Source: Scandinavium hiltneri (GTDB lineage Bacteria > Pseudomonadota > Gammaproteobacteria > Enterobacterales > Enterobacteriaceae). From it: a stretch of 64,000 nt of DNA. Below, piece after piece: positions 10,183-19,048 of the stretch. Position numbers and translations under genes: made by a program. Each line of letters starts with the position of its first letter. Position 1 is the first letter of the stretch. Under the pieces are notes generated by a model. That model searched no databases and was not told the DNA's origin. It worked only from the letters and a program-made list of their open reading frames with translations. The stretch spans positions 231,066-295,065 of the forward strand of contig NZ_JALIGE010000069.1 in assembly GCF_024764835.1 (NCBI RefSeq), given 5' to 3'.

Positions 10183-11148
10183 TCATAGGTAAAGCGTGCC
10201 GGTGCCAAAGCGCAACGCAGGTTCGGCATCGATTGCCAGCCACGTCGGGCCATCGAGATCGGCAAAGCGTACCTTCGGCGTCAGCGGCAGTGCGGCGCTG
10301 ATGGCGCGAGAGGTACACAACATACAGCCTAGCATCAGGTCAAAACCCTGCAATTTGGCTTCCGTCGCCAGCGCCAGCGCTTCGGTTAAACCACCGGTTT
10401 TATCCAGTTTAATATTGACCATGTCATAGCGTCCGGCGAGTTTCGCCAGGCTTTCGCGGGTGTGACAGCTTTCATCAGCGCAAATCGGCAGCGGGTGAAT
10501 AAAATTCGCCAGCGCGCCATCTTCCCCTGCGGGTAATGGCTGTTCCAGCATCGCGACGTTCAAATCCGCCAGCAGCTGACAGCGTGAAGCCAGCCCATCG
10601 CTGTGCCAGGACTCGTTAGCGTCGACAATCAGCGTGGCCTCCGGGACGGCAGCCCGTATGGCGACCATTCTTTCGCTGATCAGATGGTCATCGAGCTTCA
10701 CTTTTAACAGCCGAGCGCCCTTATCCCACAGCGCCTTAGCGCTATTTGCCATCTGATCCGGCGTGCCGATCACCACGGTTTGCGCCGTTGTCACCTCGGA
10801 GGGTAATTCGCTGCCCACTAAATTAGACAGCGAGCGCCCCACTTTGCGCACCTCAATATCCCACAGCGCACAATCCACGGCGTTGCGCGCCGCGCCTGCG
10901 GGCAGAAGCTGCTGCAACGCGTCGCGCGTCAGGCCGGATTCAAGCTGTTCGCCAATGCTGGCAACCTGCGCCATCACCGAGGCAATACTCTCGCCATAGC
11001 GCGGATACGGAGTACATTCTCCTGTCCCTGTTACACCGTCTTCCTGGATTTCCACCACCACCACTTTCGCTTCGCTGCGAGCACCGCGGGCGATGACGAA
11101 TGGCGTATGCAGCGGCCAGGCCTCCTCGTACACTCTCAAACTTCTCAT
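10183..11148 (-). CDS. ycjG: L-Ala-D/L-Glu epimerase
   Basis: Enolase-superfamily epimerase (AEE, muconate-lactonising subgroup) converting L-Ala-D-Glu released from murein to L-Ala-L-Glu. The 321 residues include the KxK catalytic lysine motif (LKVKLDD), metal ligands in IVDANE, EQPLP and CADES, and the second catalytic lysine in VNIKLDK. Barrel and capping domains look intact. It is convergent with mpaA, which acts just upstream in the same recycling path, and divergent from tpx. Confidence 0.92.
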   Translation of the reverse strand: MRSLRVYEEAWPLHTPFVIARGARSEAKVVVVEIQEDGVTGTGECTPYPRYGESIASVMAQVASIGEQLESGLTRDALQQLLPAGAARNAVDCALWDIEVRKVGRSLSNLVGSELPSEVTTAQTVVIGTPDQMANSAKALWDKGARLLKVKLDDHLISERMVAIRAAVPEATLIVDANESWHSDGLASRCQLLADLNVAMLEQPLPAGEDGALANFIHPLPICADESCHTRESLAKLAGRYDMVNIKLDKTGGLTEALALATEAKLQGFDLMLGCMLCTSRAISAALPLTPKVRFADLDGPTWLAIDAEPALRFGTGTLYL

Positions 11149-11182
11149 TCCCTGCCCCTCGATTTACCAGCACTAAAAGGAT

Positions 11183-11212
11183 TTGCCGTGTTAACTGTTG
11201 ATGTCATACACT
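11183..11212 (+). promoter_or_regulatory. Putative tpx promoter
   Basis: TTGCCG at 11183-11188 and TACACT at 11207-11212 are separated by 18 bp, giving a plausible sigma-70 promoter 38 bp before the tpx start codon. Confidence 0.45.
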
Positions 11213-11250
11213 AGCCGCGACGTTAACTATATGTAAACAGGAAGATAATC

Positions 11251-11757
11251 ATGTCACAAACTGTGCATTTCCAGGGCAACCCCGTTTCCGTTCAGGGCTC
11301 CATTCCGCAGGCGGGCGCCAAAGCACCAGCATTCACTCTGGTCGCTAAGGATCTCTCCGACGTCGCACTGAGCCAGTTCGCTGGTAAACGTAAAGTGCTG
11401 AACATTTTCCCGAGCATTGATACCGGCGTATGCGCTGCATCCGTGCGTAAATTCAACCAGCTGGCAACCGAACTGAACAACACTGTCGTGCTGTGCATTT
11501 CAGCTGACCTGCCGTTCGCCCAGTCCCGCTTCTGCGGTGCAGAAGGCCTGAGCAACGTTGTTACCCTGTCTACCCTGCGTGCGCCAGAGTTCCTCCAGCA
11601 GTACGGCGTTGGCATCGCAGACGGCGCGCTGAAAGGCCTGTCTGCTCGCGCGGTCATCGTGCTTGATGAAAACGACAACGTGGTTCTGAGCGAGCTGGTG
11701 AACGAAATCACCAACGAGCCGGACTATGAGTCTGCGCTGGAAGCACTGAAAGCCTGA
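11251..11757 (+). CDS. tpx: Thiol peroxidase Tpx
   Basis: Periplasmic-fraction/cytosolic atypical 2-Cys peroxiredoxin that reduces lipid and alkyl hydroperoxides using thioredoxin. All 168 residues match the E. coli length. The peroxidatic Cys61 (DTGVC), the resolving Cys95 (SRFCG) and Thr58 of the active site are present. Highly biased codon use suggests strong expression. Single-gene unit between divergent ycjG and convergent tyrR. Confidence 0.97.
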   Translation: MSQTVHFQGNPVSVQGSIPQAGAKAPAFTLVAKDLSDVALSQFAGKRKVLNIFPSIDTGVCAASVRKFNQLATELNNTVVLCISADLPFAQSRFCGAEGLSNVVTLSTLRAPEFLQQYGVGIADGALKGLSARAVIVLDENDNVVLSELVNEITNEPDYESALEALKA

Positions 11758-11763
11758 TAAAAA

Positions 11764-11791
11764 ATGCCGCCTTCATCACTGAAGGCGGCAT
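11764..11791 (+). terminator. Bidirectional terminator tpx/tyrR
   Basis: A perfect 11-bp stem ATGCCGCCTTC/GAAGGCGGCAT with a 6-nt loop lies between the convergent tpx and tyrR genes, with A-rich DNA to the left and T-rich DNA to the right. Confidence 0.85.
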
Positions 11792-11796
11792 CGTAT

Positions 11797-13338
11797 TTAC
11801 TCTTCGTTTTTCTTCTGACTTAAGCCATATTCCCGCAACTTATTCGCAATCGCCGTATGCGAAACGCCCAGGCGTTTGGCAAGCTTACGGGTGCTCGGAT
11901 AGCTACGATAAAGCTGGGTCAGCACCGAACGCTCAAAGCGGCTGGTGATATCATCCAGCGAACCTTCCATCGCATCTTCCCCGACCGCCACCGTGGTGGT
12001 GTCGTAGTCAGGCAGTAAGATATCCTGCGGGCGCAGCTCGTACCCGTCCAGCTGTGTCAGTGCACGGTATACGGCATTTTTCAGCTGACGCACGTTGCCC
12101 GGCCAGCCGTAGCGGGTCAGCACAGTGTTCAAATCAGCGGCCAGTTTCGGACGCGTAATCCCCTGTTCATCGGCAAAACGGGCCACAAACAGCTCCGTCA
12201 GCGGCATGATGTCCTGCGCCCGATCGCGCAGCGGCGGCAGATTCAGGGTCAGCACGTTCAGACGATAATAGAGATCTTCGCGGAACAGCCCTTTCTGCAC
12301 CAGTTCGACGAGGTTCTTCTGGGTAGCGCAAATCACCCGCACATCAACGTGAATTTCGTGGTCTTCACCGACGCGGCGGAACGTACCGTCATTCAGGAAA
12401 CGCAGCAGTTTGACCTGCATCCCCGGCGACATTTCACCGATTTCATCCAGCAGCACCGAACCGCCGTTGGCCTGCTCAAAGAAGCCTTTTTTGCCTTCCG
12501 GCGCATGACCGAACAGTTCGCTTTCGACCGCATCCTCCGGAATCGATGCGCAGTTCAGCGCCAGGTACGGCTTCTGCGCTCGCGGGCTTGCCAGATGGCA
12601 GGCGTTGGCCAGCAAATCTTTACCGGTGCCCGTATCACCAACAATCAGCAGCGGTGCGCTCAGCATCGCCAGCTTGCGGGCCTGCTCAACCACATGACGC
12701 ATTTTTGGGCTGACGGCGATTATCTGACTAAAGGCACTGACGTCCTGGGGGGTCTGGGTTTGCAGCTGACGCCCCATGCGTAATGTAGAGCGCAGCATCA
12801 CGACGGCGCCCATTAATACGCGCGTGGCATTTTCACCTTCCAGCGTGACCGGGGTAATTTCCAGCAGGAAGTTTTGCCCGTTGATAACCACATGTTCGGC
12901 ATGCGATTCCACCGGAGAACCCTCCAGCCAGCGCTGGAAGTTGAAGCCGTTGATCAGCTGCGCGGCGTTGTGGCTGCGCAGTTTATCCTGCGACTGACCA
13001 AACAGCTGGCAGCTCGCCGGATTCGCCAACTCGACTTTGGTCTTCGTATCCAGCGACAGCACCGGTTCCGGCATCGCTTCCAGTAATGCGCTCAACGCCA
13101 GGTGTTCACGTTCCGACGGCATCCACGGCACGGTGCGCACGTCGGTCACTCCGGCAATACGACGGATTTCCGCCATCAGAGTACGGAAGCTGTCAAATTC
13201 CAGCTCCGCGAAATTAAGGTAAATTCGGCCAATGGGGTCAATATCGATCCCGCGCAGGTCAATTCCACGCAGCACCAACAGATCGAGTAATTCACGGGTC
13301 AGACCAAGACGGTCCTCACAAAAGACTTCAAGACGCAT
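11797..13338 (-). CDS. tyrR: Transcriptional regulator TyrR
   Basis: Regulator of aromatic amino acid biosynthesis and transport. The 513 residues show an N-terminal ACT domain (about 1-75), a PAS domain (about 78-130), a sigma-54-activator-like AAA+ domain with Walker A GDTGTGK at 234-240, and a C-terminal helix-turn-helix (STRKLAKRLGVSHTAIANKL). The GAFTGA loop needed to contact sigma-54 is absent (GHAPEGKKG occupies the site), as known for TyrR, which works with sigma-70. Upstream DNA carries a TyrR box, so autoregulation is likely. Confidence 0.96.
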   Translation of the reverse strand: MRLEVFCEDRLGLTRELLDLLVLRGIDLRGIDIDPIGRIYLNFAELEFDSFRTLMAEIRRIAGVTDVRTVPWMPSEREHLALSALLEAMPEPVLSLDTKTKVELANPASCQLFGQSQDKLRSHNAAQLINGFNFQRWLEGSPVESHAEHVVINGQNFLLEITPVTLEGENATRVLMGAVVMLRSTLRMGRQLQTQTPQDVSAFSQIIAVSPKMRHVVEQARKLAMLSAPLLIVGDTGTGKDLLANACHLASPRAQKPYLALNCASIPEDAVESELFGHAPEGKKGFFEQANGGSVLLDEIGEMSPGMQVKLLRFLNDGTFRRVGEDHEIHVDVRVICATQKNLVELVQKGLFREDLYYRLNVLTLNLPPLRDRAQDIMPLTELFVARFADEQGITRPKLAADLNTVLTRYGWPGNVRQLKNAVYRALTQLDGYELRPQDILLPDYDTTTVAVGEDAMEGSLDDITSRFERSVLTQLYRSYPSTRKLAKRLGVSHTAIANKLREYGLSQKKNEE

Positions 13339-13406
13339 GGGAGTATCACCCTCATAGCCAATAACGCATGGATGATAAGACAGTTCTCCGCCTGCGGGAA
13401 GATAGC

Positions 13407-13424
13407 TGTCAACAATTATTGACA
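13407..13424. promoter_or_regulatory. TyrR box upstream of tyrR
   Basis: TGTCAA-N6-TTGACA is a perfect inverted repeat with the G and C positions of the TyrR consensus TGTAAA-N6-TTTACA. It lies 69 bp upstream of the tyrR start codon, where autorepression is known in E. coli. Confidence 0.65.
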
Positions 13425-13563
13425 GTATGGCGGAAAATCAGGCTCTTTGCCGTAAACACGGCGGGTAAAGCACAAAGGGACAAGGCCAGAAGTGATTTTT
13501 GGGGAGGCGGTAAAGTGACATTTTCCCTCTCAGTGAAGAGAGGGAATAATGGCAAACGAAACG

Positions 13564-14613
13564 TTAAGCCGGTTTCTTATTGATGGTTTCTTTCAACTGC
13601 CCGATAAGCTCCCGGCGGAAATCGCCAAGCTTCGGTTTGTCGTTATCGATCCACGGCAGCGGGCGGCAGACTTCCATTGCTTTAATGCCCAGGCGCGCGG
13701 TCAGCAGACCAGCACCTATCCCCTGCGCCGCACGGGCGGAGAGACGCGCCGCCAAATCCTGCGACATCCAGTCCATGCCGACTTCGCGCACCAGTTCACT
13801 GGCTCCGGCGAAGGCAATATTTAACAGCACCAGGCGGAACAGGCGCAAGCGGCTGTAATAACCCAGTTCAATGCCGTACAACATGGCGATGCGGTTGATC
13901 AGGCGCAGGTTGCGCCAGGCGATAAACGCCATATCCACCAGCGCCAGCGGGCTGACGGCAATCATCAGCGTTGATTCTGCCGCCGAGCGGCTGATTTCAC
14001 GCCGCGCCTGGGCGTCCAGTACCGGCTGCACGATATGGGAATACAACGTGACCACTTCCCGGTCGTTCTGCGTTTCGTGAATCGCCGCGTACCAACGCTG
14101 GAGTGCGGGGTGCGATTTGTCGATTCCGGCCTGCGCGGCAAGCTGTTCGCAGAACGCCCGCCCTTTGCCGGTACCGTGACTATGCAGCAGGTCACGCGCT
14201 TCATCACGCTCTTCTGCCCGCTGTCGCAAGCGCCACAGGCGCCGCCATTCGGTAGCCACGGACCCCACGCCAGCGCCGATGATCAAGGCCCCGGCCGCAT
14301 ATCCGCCGAGCGCCACCCAATCCTGGGTTTGCCAGGCGTGCATCGTCGACTGCACACCCTGCGCCACCACGCTAATGCCGAAAATACTCAGCCCCGCAGT
14401 GACCATCCGTCGCCACAGGCTGCGTTTCGGGCGCAGCGCCGCTTCGACCACGGCCTCGGCCTGCCCTTCGTCCTCCAACGGATCGTCAATCACCGTTGGC
14501 GCAAAGTTTTCGGCCTGGCTCCGTTCAAAGGTTTGCGCCCCACGCAGGTGCTCTGTTTGGTCCTTTTCCAGCGGCCCGGCGAAATCGATACGCGGTTTTA
14601 ACGGTTCGCTCAT
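13564..14613 (-). CDS. ycjF: UPF0283 inner-membrane protein YcjF
   Basis: Conserved inner-membrane protein of unknown function, 349 residues. It has a charged N-terminal region (about 1-65), a pair of membrane segments near 68-120, and a cytoplasmic helical domain. Its start codon overlaps the ycjX stop by 4 bp (ATGA), so the two are translationally coupled. In E. coli the pair is linked to the psp stress response by genomic position and expression. No catalytic motif is visible. Confidence 0.93.
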   Translation of the reverse strand: MSEPLKPRIDFAGPLEKDQTEHLRGAQTFERSQAENFAPTVIDDPLEDEGQAEAVVEAALRPKRSLWRRMVTAGLSIFGISVVAQGVQSTMHAWQTQDWVALGGYAAGALIIGAGVGSVATEWRRLWRLRQRAEERDEARDLLHSHGTGKGRAFCEQLAAQAGIDKSHPALQRWYAAIHETQNDREVVTLYSHIVQPVLDAQARREISRSAAESTLMIAVSPLALVDMAFIAWRNLRLINRIAMLYGIELGYYSRLRLFRLVLLNIAFAGASELVREVGMDWMSQDLAARLSARAAQGIGAGLLTARLGIKAMEVCRPLPWIDNDKPKLGDFRRELIGQLKETINKKPA

Positions 14614-16013
14614 CGCAATTTATCTCCAATCAAAAACTCCAGTGCCGCATCAAGACGAATGTGCGGCAGCGGTTTATCGACGTCCATCGTCTGTGGGCGA
14701 AACGCCTCAAATTGAAAGCCCTGCTGTTCCCAGAATGCCTGACCTGGCAAACGGGCGGGTACTTCGCCCGGATACACCGTCAGCGGTTCGCCGTCGCTCA
14801 GGCGGTTGCCGCGCAGTGCAGGAATTTTCTCGCCATTGACGTCAATCAGCCCGCTTTGTGTGGCCTGCACTGACGCAAGACCCAGACAGTCCATGCTGAT
14901 GCCTTCAAACGCCGCGTTCTGCCAGGCATCCTGAATCAGCTGTTGCAACAGGGAAACCATGTTCGCATGCTGATCGACGGTGACGTGATCGGCTTTAGTT
15001 GCGGCAAACAGCAGTTTGTCGATGACCGGGGAAAACAGGCGACGGAACAGCGTGCGCTGCCCGTAATGGAAGCTTTGCATCAATTGCGTCAGCGCCAGAC
15101 GCATGTCGTTGAACGCCTGCGGCCCGCTGTTCAACGGCTGCAGGCAATCGACCAGCACAATCTGGCGGTCAAAACGTAGGAAGTGATTTTTATAGAAGTC
15201 TTTCACCACGTGTTCGCAGTAATAGTCAAACCGCGCCCGCAGCATTCCGGCGTTGGTGTGTTTGTCAGCCTGCGCCAGTTTGGCCTCACCTGTGGCATCC
15301 ACATCCGGCCACGGGAAGAACTGTAAGGCCGGTGCGCCTGCCATTTCGCCCGGCAGCACAAAGCGGCCTGGCTGAATGAAGTGCAAACCTTCCTGTTTGC
15401 AGGCGTGCAGGTAGTCGGTCCACGCCTGGCTGATTTCCGCCAGACGGTTTTCGTCTGCCGGTGCCAGTGGGTCAAGCCCTTCGCACAGCTGACGCCAGCG
15501 GGCTGACCACTCGGCCCGTTGGCCGGTCAGCAGGCCCGTCATCTGCCGTGACCAGCTCAGGTAGTCCTGCGCCAGCATCGGCAAATCCAGCAGCCATTCG
15601 CCCGGATAATCGACGATTTCCAGGTACAGCGTGGAGGTGTCTTTGAAGTGGCGCAGTAAGGAATCGTTAGAACGAAAACGCAGCGCCAGACGAATCTCGC
15701 TCACACCACGCGTCGGCGTCGGCCACATCGGCGGCGTGCCGTACAACTGCGCCAGGCCTTCGTCGTAGGTAAAACGCGGAATACCGTAGTCGCGCTGCGG
15801 CACGCGTTTCACGCCAAGCAACCGTTCCTCACGTACCGCGCTCAGCAGCGGCAAACGCGCGCCTGCATGCAGATTCAGCAGTTGATTCACCATCGCGGTG
15901 ATAAACGCGGTTTTGCCGCTACGGCTAAGCCCGGTCACCGCCAGGCGCAGATGTCGATCCACGCCGCGATTGAGCAGTGCATTAAATTCGGTTTTGAGTC
16001 GCTTCATCGCCAT
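14610..16013 (-). CDS. ycjX: DUF463-family P-loop protein YcjX
   Basis: Putative GTPase/ATPase of 467 residues with a P-loop GLSRSGKT at 28-35 and a DYPGEW motif that could act as Walker B/switch II. The E. coli protein begins two residues later, at MKRL (16007), but the spacing of AGGA upstream favours ATG 16013. It forms a two-gene unit with ycjF. The E. coli psp-neighbouring genes pspE and ycjM-W are absent here, bringing ycjX to within 120 bp of pspD. Confidence 0.93.
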   Translation of the reverse strand: MAMKRLKTEFNALLNRGVDRHLRLAVTGLSRSGKTAFITAMVNQLLNLHAGARLPLLSAVREERLLGVKRVPQRDYGIPRFTYDEGLAQLYGTPPMWPTPTRGVSEIRLALRFRSNDSLLRHFKDTSTLYLEIVDYPGEWLLDLPMLAQDYLSWSRQMTGLLTGQRAEWSARWRQLCEGLDPLAPADENRLAEISQAWTDYLHACKQEGLHFIQPGRFVLPGEMAGAPALQFFPWPDVDATGEAKLAQADKHTNAGMLRARFDYYCEHVVKDFYKNHFLRFDRQIVLVDCLQPLNSGPQAFNDMRLALTQLMQSFHYGQRTLFRRLFSPVIDKLLFAATKADHVTVDQHANMVSLLQQLIQDAWQNAAFEGISMDCLGLASVQATQSGLIDVNGEKIPALRGNRLSDGEPLTVYPGEVPARLPGQAFWEQQGFQFEAFRPQTMDVDKPLPHIRLDAALEFLIGDKLR

Positions 16014-16130
16014 CCAATTGCGTCCTGAAGAGTAAACATGTAGTGAAGGATATTACATGGGGGCGATGCGGAAAGATCAAAGGTAAAAAAGACTTAAACG
16101 CAGGTACCTCCCCGATTGCGCCACGGTTTG

Positions 16131-16352
16131 CTATTTCAGGTTACGTGAGATGCGGTTAGCAAAACGTGCCAGTACCGGTTCAAGCGCCACCGCCAGCAGC
16201 ATTTTAATCGGGCGGCGAGCGACGGATTTGATAGCCCAACCGGCAACGCCCGCCGGGCCGTAACGCAATGCGGTCAGCAAAACCAGCTTACCCGCGATTT
16301 TCAGACCGGGTTTCACTTTCTGCCCGGTACGTTGCCATGTTGAATTCATCAA
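16131..16352 (-). CDS. pspD: Phage shock protein D
   Basis: Small peripheral inner-membrane protein of 73 residues, last gene of the psp operon. It is basic, with an amphipathic/hydrophobic central stretch (LVLLTALRYGPAGVAGWAIKS). Its role in E. coli is unclear and it is dispensable for the response. It starts 11 bp after pspC. Confidence 0.9.
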   Translation of the reverse strand: MMNSTWQRTGQKVKPGLKIAGKLVLLTALRYGPAGVAGWAIKSVARRPIKMLLAVALEPVLARFANRISRNLK

Positions 16353-16363
16353 ATACCTCTCAG

Positions 16364-16723
16364 TTACAGCTGGCGAAAACGGCTACGCAGCGAAAAAGTG
16401 TCGGAGGTGACGTAGCGCTCCATTTCACGCAAACGCTTTTCACCCGCCGCCAGCTCGGCATCCACCGCGTTCAGCAGTTCGCCGCTGGACGGCATTTTTT
16501 CGCCGTACATTTCGTTGTCAGGGATCGGGTCGAGGGCAAACGTCATTATGATGTATGCCACCACCACGAAGAAAAACAAGCCAAAAATCATGGCCAGCAC
16601 GGTAATCAGACGCACCAGTTTCACCGGAACGTCGAGCCAGTGTGCAATCCCGGCACACACGCCCTTCACCATGCCCTGCTGTGGAATTCGCCACAGCTTC
16701 TTACTGAAATCTAGTCCCGCCAT
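16364..16723 (-). CDS. pspC: Phage shock protein C
   Basis: Inner-membrane sensor of 119 residues. The PspC domain opens with LWRIPQQGMVKGVCAGIAHWL, followed by membrane segments near 38-65. With PspB it detects envelope stress and recruits PspA away from PspF. The C-terminal half is a charged helix. It overlaps pspB by one base, indicating translational coupling. Confidence 0.95.
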   Translation of the reverse strand: MAGLDFSKKLWRIPQQGMVKGVCAGIAHWLDVPVKLVRLITVLAMIFGLFFFVVVAYIIMTFALDPIPDNEMYGEKMPSSGELLNAVDAELAAGEKRLREMERYVTSDTFSLRSRFRQL

Positions 16724-16944
16724 TATTGTTCTCTCCAGTTCGGATGTTCCGCGTCGAGAATGTGTTCCAGCGCCTGAATGCGTTCCCGCATCCGTTTCGC
16801 CTCATCCGTCAGCTGCGCTAAACGCTGCTGCTCGCTTTGCGACAAATCAGCGCCGGAGCGGTTGCTGTAATGCAGCCACAGCCAGACCGGCAGGACAAAC
16901 AACACAAACAACGTCAACGGTATGGCCAGAAAAAGCGCGCTCAT
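16723..16944 (-). CDS. pspB: Phage shock protein B
   Basis: Single-pass inner-membrane protein of 73 residues. The N-terminal helix (about 4-26) is followed by a leucine-zipper-like cytoplasmic coiled coil. It partners PspC in signalling stress to PspA. Second gene of the operon. Confidence 0.95.
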   Translation of the reverse strand: MSALFLAIPLTLFVLFVLPVWLWLHYSNRSGADLSQSEQQRLAQLTDEAKRMRERIQALEHILDAEHPNWREQ

Positions 16945-16998
16945 GGGGTCTCCTTACAGATGATGAGCGGCGGTACGTTCAGCACCGCCTGAAAATGA

Positions 16999-17667
16999 TT
17001 ATTCGTCATTCTGTTTCATTTTGGCGCGTAACTCAGCGATTTGCGCGCTGATGTGGTCATCGGCCTTCAGTTCTGCAAACTGCTGATCCAGCGTTTTCTG
17101 TTTGCCGAAACCGTGGCTTTCCGCTTCGGCTTCCATATGGTCGATACGGCGTTCGAAGGACTCAAAACGCGCCATCGCTTCGTCGATTTTGCCGCTATCC
17201 AGCTGACGACGCACATCGCGGGAAGAACTCGCCGCCTGGTGACGTAAGGTCAGCGCCTGCTGACGAGCACGGGTTTCGCTGAGTTTATTTTCCAGCTCAC
17301 CGATCTCTTTTTTCATGCGGGTCAGCGTTTCATCGACCAGCGTGATTTCACCTTCCAGCGTGCCGATAATGTCGGTCAGTTTCTGTTTTTCGATCAGCGC
17401 CGCACGCGCCAAATCTTCTTTCTCTTTACGCAGCGCCAGTTCGGCTTTTTCCTGCCATTCGGCTTGCTGCGCGTTGGCCTGCTCTACGCGGCGAGTCAGC
17501 TGTTTCTTTTCTGCCAGCGCGCGGGCCGAAGTGGAACGCACTTCCACCAGCGTGTCTTCCATTTCCTGAATCATCAGGCGGACCAGTTTTTGCGGATCTT
17601 CAGCCTTCTCCAGCAGTGAATTGATGTTGGCGTTCACGATGTCGGCAAAACGAGAAAAAATACCCAT
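16999..17667 (-). CDS. pspA: Phage shock protein A
   Basis: Membrane-associated ESCRT-III-like effector of 222 residues, coiled coil throughout. It binds damaged inner membrane to limit proton leakage and, when free, binds PspF and represses the operon. The N-terminal amphipathic helix (MGIFSRFADIVNANINSLL) is intact. First gene of pspABCD, driven by the sigma-54 promoter upstream. Confidence 0.97.
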   Translation of the reverse strand: MGIFSRFADIVNANINSLLEKAEDPQKLVRLMIQEMEDTLVEVRSTSARALAEKKQLTRRVEQANAQQAEWQEKAELALRKEKEDLARAALIEKQKLTDIIGTLEGEITLVDETLTRMKKEIGELENKLSETRARQQALTLRHQAASSSRDVRRQLDSGKIDEAMARFESFERRIDHMEAEAESHGFGKQKTLDQQFAELKADDHISAQIAELRAKMKQNDE

Positions 17668-17724
17668 AATTCAAATCCTCATACGTTCAGTTCTGTTATC
17701 GGGCATGGCCCTGCTGATGAGATA

Positions 17725-17742
17725 ATACAAATGCCGTGCCAA
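17725..17742 (-). promoter_or_regulatory. Sigma-54 promoter of the psp operon
   Basis: Read on the minus strand, TTGGCACGGCATTTGTAT matches the sigma-54 -24/-12 consensus TGGCACG-N4-TTGCW except for T at the usual C of the -12 element. It lies about 60 bp before pspA. The 80 bp between it and pspF is where the PspF activator sites and the IHF site lie in E. coli; I did not delimit them. Confidence 0.85.
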
Positions 17743-17840
17743 CTTTTTATGTTATTGATTTTACACGCACTGGTTGAATTGTATCTCTCGCACGGCTACA
17801 GTGAGATGGCGAATTACACCAACTAGTGGCGAATTTCATC

Positions 17841-18809
17841 ATGGCAGAATACAAGGACAACCTGCTCGGCGAAGCGAATAGCTTTCTCGAGGTACTGGAA
17901 CAGGTTTCACGGCTGGCGCCGCTGGATAAGCCCGTGCTGGTTATCGGCGAACGCGGTACCGGGAAAGAGCTTATTGCCAACCGCCTGCACTTTCTTTCTT
18001 CACGCTGGCAAGGCCCGTTTATCTCGTTGAACTGCGCGGCGCTGAATGAAAACCTGCTCGACTCTGAGCTTTTCGGCCATGAAGCGGGCGCCTTTACCGG
18101 CGCGCAGAAACGCCATCCGGGGCGATTTGAACGCGCCGACGGCGGCACGCTATTCCTCGACGAACTGGCAACCGCCCCGATGCTGGTGCAGGAGAAATTA
18201 CTGCGGGTGATTGAGTACGGCGAACTGGAGCGCGTGGGCGGCAGCCAACCGCTGCAGGTCAACGTGCGTCTGGTGTGCGCCACCAATGCCGATTTGCCAC
18301 AGATGGTCAGCGACGGAACCTTCCGCGCTGACCTCCTTGACCGTCTGGCGTTTGACGTAGTGCAGCTTCCACCGCTGCGCGAACGGCAAACGGATATCAT
18401 GCTGATGGCGGAACACTTTGCGATTCAGATGTGTCGCGAGCTAAACCAGCCTCTGTTTCCTGGCTTTACCGACCACGCGCGCGAAACCCTGCTCAGCTAT
18501 CGCTGGCCGGGAAATATTCGTGAACTTAAGAACGTGGTGGAACGGTCGGTTTATCGCCACGCCAGTTTCGAAGAGCCGCTGGATAACATCATCCTCGACC
18601 CGTTCCAGCGCCCGGTCACGGTGGAAGACGTGGCTGAAACCCACGCCCTTTCTCTGCCGCTGGATTTACGGGAGTTTCAGCAGCAGCAAGAAAAAGGCCT
18701 GTTGCAGCAAGCGCTACAACAGGCCCGATTCAATCAGAAAAAAGCGGCTGAACTACTGGGACTTACCTACCATCAGTTACGTGCGTTGTTGAAGAAGCAT
18801 CAGCTCTGA
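17841..18809 (+). CDS. pspF: psp operon transcriptional activator PspF
   Basis: Sigma-54 enhancer-binding AAA+ activator lacking a receiver domain. The 322 residues include Walker A GERGTGKE (36-43), the sigma-54-contact loop GAFTGA (83-88) and a C-terminal Fis-type helix-turn-helix (KKAAELLGLTYHQLRALLKKH). ATG 17841 matches the E. coli start; a GTG 15 nt upstream is in frame but unlikely. Divergent from pspA. The codons for its last 22 residues recur in diverged form at 21130-21198, marking the far edge of an island. Confidence 0.95.
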   Translation: MAEYKDNLLGEANSFLEVLEQVSRLAPLDKPVLVIGERGTGKELIANRLHFLSSRWQGPFISLNCAALNENLLDSELFGHEAGAFTGAQKRHPGRFERADGGTLFLDELATAPMLVQEKLLRVIEYGELERVGGSQPLQVNVRLVCATNADLPQMVSDGTFRADLLDRLAFDVVQLPPLRERQTDIMLMAEHFAIQMCRELNQPLFPGFTDHARETLLSYRWPGNIRELKNVVERSVYRHASFEEPLDNIILDPFQRPVTVEDVAETHALSLPLDLREFQQQQEKGLLQQALQQARFNQKKAAELLGLTYHQLRALLKKHQL

Positions 18810-19048
18810 CGCTTATTTCTATCGTGATTTCATTATTGCCTCTGGTTGAACAGGGGCATCAGGCCAGCTATTCTCAGCATAAAGTGCTTCCTGGGGAGTA
18901 CATTTAGAATATTCAATGGAAATATTTGCACGTTGAATTAATTAAAGAGTTACATATAAAATACAGATTATATAATACATTTTAAATTCTGGATTTAAAA
19001 AAATATCATCTGTAATATACCCCACAACAATTTACTTGGGGAGTAGAC

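Noticed and set aside
9963..10265. A 100-codon version of the small membrane gene
   Set aside because: Its first 60 codons overlap the end of ycjG in another frame and do not look like a natural protein; the internal ATG has the ribosome site.
13525..13544. CCCTCT/AGAGGG hairpin between ycjF and tyrR as a ycjF terminator
   Set aside because: Stem is only six pairs and neither side has a T-run; not strong enough to call.
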